Shown here piece after piece: positions 32,010-36,339 of a stretch of DNA of 36,339 bases. The notes beneath the pieces are model-generated. The model was given only the letters and a program-made list of their open reading frames with translations. It made no database searches and had not been told where the DNA came from. The stretch comes from Syntrophaceae bacterium UBA6109 (GTDB lineage: Bacteria > Desulfobacterota > Syntrophia > Syntrophales > UBA6109): positions 1-36,339 of the forward strand of contig DIWJ01000035.1 in NCBI GenBank assembly GCA_002428445.1. The letters are read 5' to 3'. Each line of letters opens with the position of its first letter. Within the stretch, counting starts at the first letter, position 1. Both the position numbers and the translations under genes were made by a program.

Positions 32010-33452
32010 TCAGCCCTTGATGCACCCCAGTGACCGCAGTTTCGCGACCTTGCGCGAGAGACCCGCACGGTCCACGACGGAGACCACTTCGTCGAGGTCC
32101 TTGTAAGCCTCGGGAAGCTCTTCCCGCAAGGTTTCCTTTCCCGCCGCCATCACAACGACGCCCCGCGCGGACATCTCCTGCGGAATGGACCGTCCCCGGC
32201 TCGCCTTCGCCGCCTGGGTGCGGCTCATGACACGGCCCGCCCCGTGGCAGGTGCTGCCGAAGGTCTCAGCAAAGGCCTTTTCCGTCCCCGCCAGGACATA
32301 CGAACCCGCGCCCATGTCCCCCGGAATCAGGACGGGCTGGCCGGAGGAGCGGTAGCGCGGCGGCAGGGCCTTGTGTCCCGGCGGAAAGGCGCGCGTCGCG
32401 CCCTTGCGATGAACACAGAGGCTGACCGATTTTCCATCCAGCGGAAACGTCTCGATCTTGGCGATATTGTGACAGACGTCATAGACCAGCTGCATCCCCA
32501 GTTCCCGCGGAGAAATCCCCAGCGTTCGCTCAAAGCTCTCGCGCGTCCAGTGCATGAGCATCTGCCGGTTCGCCCAGGCGTAATTCGCCGCGCAGGCCAT
32601 GGCGGCGAGGTATTGCCGGCCCTCGGTCGAGGACAGATAGGCGCAGGCGAGCTGACGGTCCGGGAGCTGCAGATCCAGGGTGCGCACGTGTCGGACGAGA
32701 CGGGCCAGATAGTCGTCGCAGACCTGATAGCCCAGACCCCGGGAGCCGCTGTGGATCATCACGGCGATCCGGCCTTCTTCGAGGCCGAAAGCCGCCGCCG
32801 CACCCCGTTCGAACACCTTCTCCACCACCTCGATTTCGAGGAAGTGGTTTCCCGACCCGAGCGTGCCCAGCTGTTCGCGGCCCCGCTCCAGGGCGCGGTC
32901 GCTGACGGCCTCCGGATCCGCATCTGCCATCGCCCCCCCGTCCTCGGTCGTTTCCAGATCGGCCGGCGTTCCAAAACCATTCTCGACCGCCCAGCGGGCG
33001 CCCTCGACCAGCACCCGGCGCTCTTCCTTCAGGGAAAGCTTGATCGGTCCCCGGGAACCGACGCCCGACGGGACATCGCGGAAGAGCCCGACCGTGAGGT
33101 CGCGGAGGCGGTCCCGGACGTCCTCTTCGCGAAGGTTCGTCGTCAACAGGCGGCAACCGCAATTGATGTCGTAGCCGACGCCCCCCGGGGAGACGACGCC
33201 GTCCTCCAGGGAGAAGGCGGCGACGCCGCCGATCGGGAATCCGTATCCCCAGTGCATGTCCGGCATGGCGAGCGAATATTTCACGATCCCCGGCAGATGG
33301 GCGACGTTCGCCACCTGCCGGGGACTCTCGTCCTTTCCCATGCCTTTCATCAGGCGCTCGCTGGAATAGATGATTCCCGGCACGCGCATCCCCCCCTCGG
33401 CAGGGATCCGCCAGCGGCAGTCGTCCATTTTTTCCAGCTTGATGTCAGACAT
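32010..33452 (-). CDS. rtcB: RNA-splicing ligase RtcB
   Basis: A GTP- and Mn-dependent ligase that joins RNA 2',3'-cyclic phosphate or 3'-phosphate ends to 5'-OH ends, used in RNA repair and tRNA splicing. The 480-residue protein has the full active site at nearly the numbering of the archaeal prototype: Asp95 and Cys98 in GYDINCGC, His203 in GSGNHFLE, His234 in IHSGSRGLG, His328 in CHNIAK and the guanylylated His403 in CHGAGR. It starts 8 bases inside the end of the archease gene, so translation is coupled. Archease is the known activating partner of RtcB. Confidence 0.96.
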   Translation of the reverse strand: MSDIKLEKMDDCRWRIPAEGGMRVPGIIYSSERLMKGMGKDESPRQVANVAHLPGIVKYSLAMPDMHWGYGFPIGGVAAFSLEDGVVSPGGVGYDINCGCRLLTTNLREEDVRDRLRDLTVGLFRDVPSGVGSRGPIKLSLKEERRVLVEGARWAVENGFGTPADLETTEDGGAMADADPEAVSDRALERGREQLGTLGSGNHFLEIEVVEKVFERGAAAAFGLEEGRIAVMIHSGSRGLGYQVCDDYLARLVRHVRTLDLQLPDRQLACAYLSSTEGRQYLAAMACAANYAWANRQMLMHWTRESFERTLGISPRELGMQLVYDVCHNIAKIETFPLDGKSVSLCVHRKGATRAFPPGHKALPPRYRSSGQPVLIPGDMGAGSYVLAGTEKAFAETFGSTCHGAGRVMSRTQAAKASRGRSIPQEMSARGVVVMAAGKETLREELPEAYKDLDEVVSVVDRAGLSRKVAKLRSLGCIKG

Positions 33453-33864
33453 CCAGGATCACCCTTGCGGTCCATCGTCCGGACTTGCACCGGATCAGCG
33501 AGGCCTGGTGGTAGGTGACGGCCTTGATCTCCCTGCGGAGGCGCTCCCCGGCGTGATCGAGGACCTCGCCCCGCGCTTCCGCGCGGATCTCGTTCTTCGT
33601 CAGGTTTGTGATGCGGATTTCCTGCAGAAGCAGCCGGTTTCCTTGAAACTGATAGAGGACCTCGCGCAGGAAGTTCACCAGGAGGTCGGATCCGTCCTCG
33701 CCGGTGGCGCGGATCCGGAAGGATCGGTCGGCGCGCATTCCCTCCCGGTCCGCCAGGAGATCGGCAAGGGCTTCCGCGGCGTGGACGAACAATTCCTCCC
33801 GTGTCCGCCCATACACCTCGATCCCCAGGTCCGCGGTGTGATCGAAGGTCCGGTACCGGATCAT
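33445..33864 (-). CDS. Archease
   Basis: A 139-residue protein of the archease family, which promotes guanylylation and multiple turnover of RtcB. It begins with the hallmark FDHTADLGIEV, containing the metal-binding His9 and Asp12, and ends in VTYHQASLI and WTARVILDV, where the C-terminal aspartate completes the metal site. The start at 33864 follows AAGGAGG; the longer open frame beyond it only overlaps gyrA. It sits 10 bases after gyrA and overlaps rtcB by 8. Confidence 0.94.
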   Translation of the reverse strand: MIRYRTFDHTADLGIEVYGRTREELFVHAAEALADLLADREGMRADRSFRIRATGEDGSDLLVNFLREVLYQFQGNRLLLQEIRITNLTKNEIRAEARGEVLDHAGERLRREIKAVTYHQASLIRCKSGRWTARVILDV

Positions 33865-33874
33865 CGGCGCCTCC

Positions 33875-36339
33875 TTACGCGTTCTCCGAGCCGCCGTCCG
33901 TTCCGTCGACATCTGCCAGGATATCGGTCCCGTTCCCGCCCGCCGCCTCTTCGTCCGGAGGGGCGTCGCCGTTCTTCTCTTCGCTTTCGCGCTCGGCCCG
34001 CGCCAGGCCCACGACCCGCTCATCGGGGGCAAGATCAATCAGCCGCACCCCCTGCGTGCTGCGGTGAATGAGCGGAACCTCATCCACCTTCATGCGGATG
34101 ATGTTTCCGGCGCTGCTGATCAGCATGATGTCTTCGCCTTCGACGACCTGCAGGATTCCCGCCACCATGCCCACCTTGGGAACGGTTTTCAGGTTGATCG
34201 TTCCTTTTCCGCCGCGGGTCTGCACGCGATATTCCGCGATGTCCGTGCGCTTTCCGTATCCCCGTTCGGAAACCGTCGCGATGGTGGTCCCCGGCGAGGC
34301 GACTTCCATGCCGACGACGACGTCGTCTTCCTCCATGAGGATCCCGCGGACGCCGTAGGCCGCCCTTCCCATTTCCCTCACATTTTCCTCGTTGAAACGG
34401 ATGGACTTCCCCTTGCGCGTGCCGAGAAAAACTTCCTGGCGGCCGTTCGCAAGCTGCACGTCGATGAGGTCGTCCCCTTCTTCGATCCCGATGGCGATGA
34501 TGCCCGTCGACCGCGGATTGGAGAAGGCGGCCAGTTCCGTCTTCTTGATGACGCCGCGCTTGGTGACCATCACGACCGATTTGCCGTCCATGAAATCGCG
34601 CACGGGCAGGATGGCGGCGACCCGCTCGCCTGCCTGGATCTGGATCAGGTTGACGATCGCCTTCCCCTTGGCAGCCCTTCCGGCCTGGGGGATCTGATAC
34701 ACCTTGAGCCAGTAGATCCGTCCCTGATTGGTGAAGATCAGGATGTAGTTGTGGGTCGATGCGATGAAGATCCGCTCGACGAAATCTTCCTCCTTCGTCC
34801 CCATGCCGACCTTTCCCCGTCCGCCGCGCCGCTGGCTCCGGTACAGGCTCACGGCGTTGCGTTTGATGTACCCGGAATGGGAAACGGTGACGACGACGTC
34901 TTCCTCGACAATCATGTCTTCGATGTCGATATCCTCGGAGCTGGCGACGATTTCCGTGCGCCGCTCGTCTCCGTAACGACCCTTGATCTCCTCCAGTTCC
35001 GCGACAATGACATCGAGGACCTGCTGCGGATCGTCGAGGATCCCCTGCAGGCGCCAGATCGTCTTGGAAAGCTCCGCATACTCCTCGTCGATCTTCTCCC
35101 GTTCCAGTCCCGTGAGCCGCTGCAGCCGCATCTCCAGAATTGCCTTTGCCTGGACCTCGGTCAGGCCGAATTTACCGCACAGCGCCGCCGAAGCCTCGGG
35201 AACGCTCCGGGAGCTCTTGATCACGGCGACGACCTCGTCGATCATCTGGAGGGCGACAACCAGGCCCTCGAGGATGTGGGCCCGCTCGCGGGCGCGGGCA
35301 AGTTCGAAGGTCGTCCGGCGCACGATCACCTCGCGGCGGAAACGGATGAAGCTCTCCAGCATGTCCTTGAGGTTGTACTGGCGCGGCTGGCCGTTTTCGA
35401 TGGCGAGCATGATGATGCCGAAGGTGGACTCCATCTGGGTGTGTTTGTAGAGCTGATTGAGGATGACGGCGGAAGGCTCATCCTTCTTGAGATCGATGAC
35501 GATCCGAATTCCCTCGCGGTCCGATTCGTCGCGCAGGTCGGAGATGCCGGAAAGCTTCTTGTCCTTCACCAGTTCCGAGATCTTCTCGATCAGGGTCGCC
35601 TTGTTGACCTGGTAGGGCAGCTCGGTGACGACGATGCTCTCCTTGTCGCTGCGGGAGTTGCGCTCGATCAGGGCGCGGGCGCGCACGCGGATGATGCCGC
35701 GTCCCGTCCGGTAGGCCGACACAATCCCTTCCCGGCCGTTGATGAATCCGGCGGTGGGAAAATCCGGGCCCCGGACGATGCGCATGAGCTCGTCCACGCC
35801 GATCTCCGGTTTGCGGATAACGGCGATCGTCCCGTCGACGACTTCCACAAGATTGTGCGGCGGGATGTTCGTTGCCACGCCGACGGCGATCCCGGAGGTG
35901 CCGTTGAGCAGCAGGAGCGGCAGCGCCGCCGGCATCACGGCCGGCTCCTGGAGGGTCTCGTCGTAGTTCGGCATGAAATCGACGGTCTCTTTTTCGAGAT
36001 CGGCCAGGAGTTCTTCCGCGATCCTCGCCATGCGCACTTCCGTGTACCGCATCGCCGCGGGAGGATCGCCGTCGATGGAACCGAAATTCCCCTGACCGTC
36101 GACGAGGGGATAGCGCAGGGAAAAATCCTGGGCCATGCGCACGATGGTATCGTAGGCGGCGGTATCGCCGTGCGGGTGATACTTGCCGATGATGTCGCCC
36201 ACGACCCTGGCCGATTTCTTGTACGCCTTGTTCCACCGGTTGCCCATCTCATGCATGGCGAAGAGCGCGCGCCGGTGGGCCGGCTTGAGCCCGTCCCGGA
36301 CATCGGGAATGGCCCGGCCGATGATCACGCTCATCGCGT
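33875..36339 (-). CDS. gyrA: DNA gyrase subunit A, N-terminus outside the window
   Basis: The breakage-reunion subunit of gyrase, which introduces negative supercoils with GyrB. The frame runs off the right edge; visible sequence starts at [16 protein letters not shown], so only about 25 residues are missing. The catalytic tyrosine is in AAMRYTEVR. The quinolone-region segment reads [10 protein letters not shown], with Thr at the position of E. coli Ser83. The C-terminal domain has an intact GyrA box QRRGGRG, needed for wrapping DNA and so separating it from ParC. An acidic, low-complexity tail closes the protein. Archease and rtcB follow at 10 and -8 bases, forming one operon. Confidence 0.95.
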   Translation of the reverse strand, partial: AMSVIIGRAIPDVRDGLKPAHRRALFAMHEMGNRWNKAYKKSARVVGDIIGKYHPHGDTAAYDTIVRMAQDFSLRYPLVDGQGNFGSIDGDPPAAMRYTEVRMARIAEELLADLEKETVDFMPNYDETLQEPAVMPAALPLLLLNGTSGIAVGVATNIPPHNLVEVVDGTIAVIRKPEIGVDELMRIVRGPDFPTAGFINGREGIVSAYRTGRGIIRVRARALIERNSRSDKESIVVTELPYQVNKATLIEKISELVKDKKLSGISDLRDESDREGIRIVIDLKKDEPSAVILNQLYKHTQMESTFGIIMLAIENGQPRQYNLKDMLESFIRFRREVIVRRTTFELARARERAHILEGLVVALQMIDEVVAVIKSSRSVPEASAALCGKFGLTEVQAKAILEMRLQRLTGLEREKIDEEYAELSKTIWRLQGILDDPQQVLDVIVAELEEIKGRYGDERRTEIVASSEDIDIEDMIVEEDVVVTVSHSGYIKRNAVSLYRSQRRGGRGKVGMGTKEEDFVERIFIASTHNYILIFTNQGRIYWLKVYQIPQAGRAAKGKAIVNLIQIQAGERVAAILPVRDFMDGKSVVMVTKRGVIKKTELAAFSNPRSTGIIAIGIEEGDDLIDVQLANGRQEVFLGTRKGKSIRFNEENVREMGRAAYGVRGILMEEDDVVVGMEVASPGTTIATVSERGYGKRTDIAEYRVQTRGGKGTINLKTVPKVGMVAGILQVVEGEDIMLISSAGNIIRMKVDEVPLIHRSTQGVRLIDLAPDERVVGLARAERESEEKNGDAPPDEEAAGGNGTDILADVDGTDGGSENA

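Noticed and set aside
32244..33518. 424-codon open frame on the plus strand opposite rtcB
   Set aside because: Shadow of rtcB, which has a complete active site and a coupled start.
36090..36230. Quinolone-resistance mutation in gyrA (Thr at the Ser83 position)
   Set aside because: Threonine at this position is natural in many bacteria and cannot be called a mutation from sequence alone.
1..36339. CRISPR array, tRNA, rRNA, insertion sequence or prophage
   Set aside because: No regularly spaced repeats, cloverleaf-like segments, transposase motifs or phage genes were seen by reading the sequence; a covariance-model scan was not possible.

Overview
The window is GC-rich, gene-dense bacterial chromosome. 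The gene families point to a Gram-negative anaerobe of the Desulfobacterota (deltaproteobacteria), possibly a Syntrophus-like lineage. This rests on gene content (phenylacetate-CoA ligase with an ACT partner, GGDEF/HD-GYP signalling, an NEW3-domain ABC exporter, archease-RtcB, a sigma-54-type promoter) and not on any marker rRNA, so it is tentative. No rRNA, tRNA, CRISPR array, insertion sequence or phage gene was seen.

Layout. 1-1008: 3' part of a TrkH potassium transporter. 1214-9219: a compact plus-strand operon behind a good sigma-54-type promoter. It encodes a nearly complete dedicated type II fatty-acid synthase: malonyltransferase, acyl-CoA dehydrogenase-like flavoprotein, KAS III, FabA-type dehydratase, ketoreductase, FabZ-type dehydratase, elongating ketosynthase, its own acyl carrier protein, a PlsC-type acyltransferase and its own phosphopantetheinyl transferase. 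No ordinary enoyl reductase is present. Most genes overlap or nearly touch, so they should be made together, load one private ACP and pass an unusual, probably unsaturated, acyl chain to a membrane acceptor. 9371-10015: a fusion of a PilB/MshE-type N-terminal domain with a ferritin-like helical domain. 10103-11602 (minus): 4-alpha-glucanotransferase. 11941-12273: an unrecognised small protein behind a second copy of the operon's upstream promoter architecture.

12542-15482: an exported NEW3-domain protein with its ABC ATPase and permease. 15859-17679: FtsH. 17738-19033 (minus): exported M20 amidohydrolase. 19224-22603: DASS-type anion transporter, TVP38/TMEM64 membrane protein and MutY. 22638-23081 (minus): universal stress protein. 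23327-25162: YbaK-type deacylase, a thioredoxin with two tandem zinc ribbons, and a Nudix hydrolase.

25198-28185 (minus): a signalling operon of a membrane GGDEF protein, a coiled-coil lipoprotein and an HD-GYP protein. The GGDEF domain has serine in place of the guanine-contacting aspartate, the change that marks Hypr (cyclic GMP-AMP producing) enzymes. It is therefore a candidate cGAMP synthase next to a possible phosphodiesterase. 28374-29318: Gate-domain membrane protein. 29489-31962: PaaK-type CoA ligase, tandem-ACT protein and a cytidylate-kinase-like protein. 32010-36339 (minus): gyrA (5' end outside the window), archease and rtcB in one tight operon linking DNA topology and RNA-repair genes.

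The two parts most likely to be under-described are the sigma-54-linked fatty-acid synthase and the Hypr-like GGDEF/lipoprotein/HD-GYP operon.
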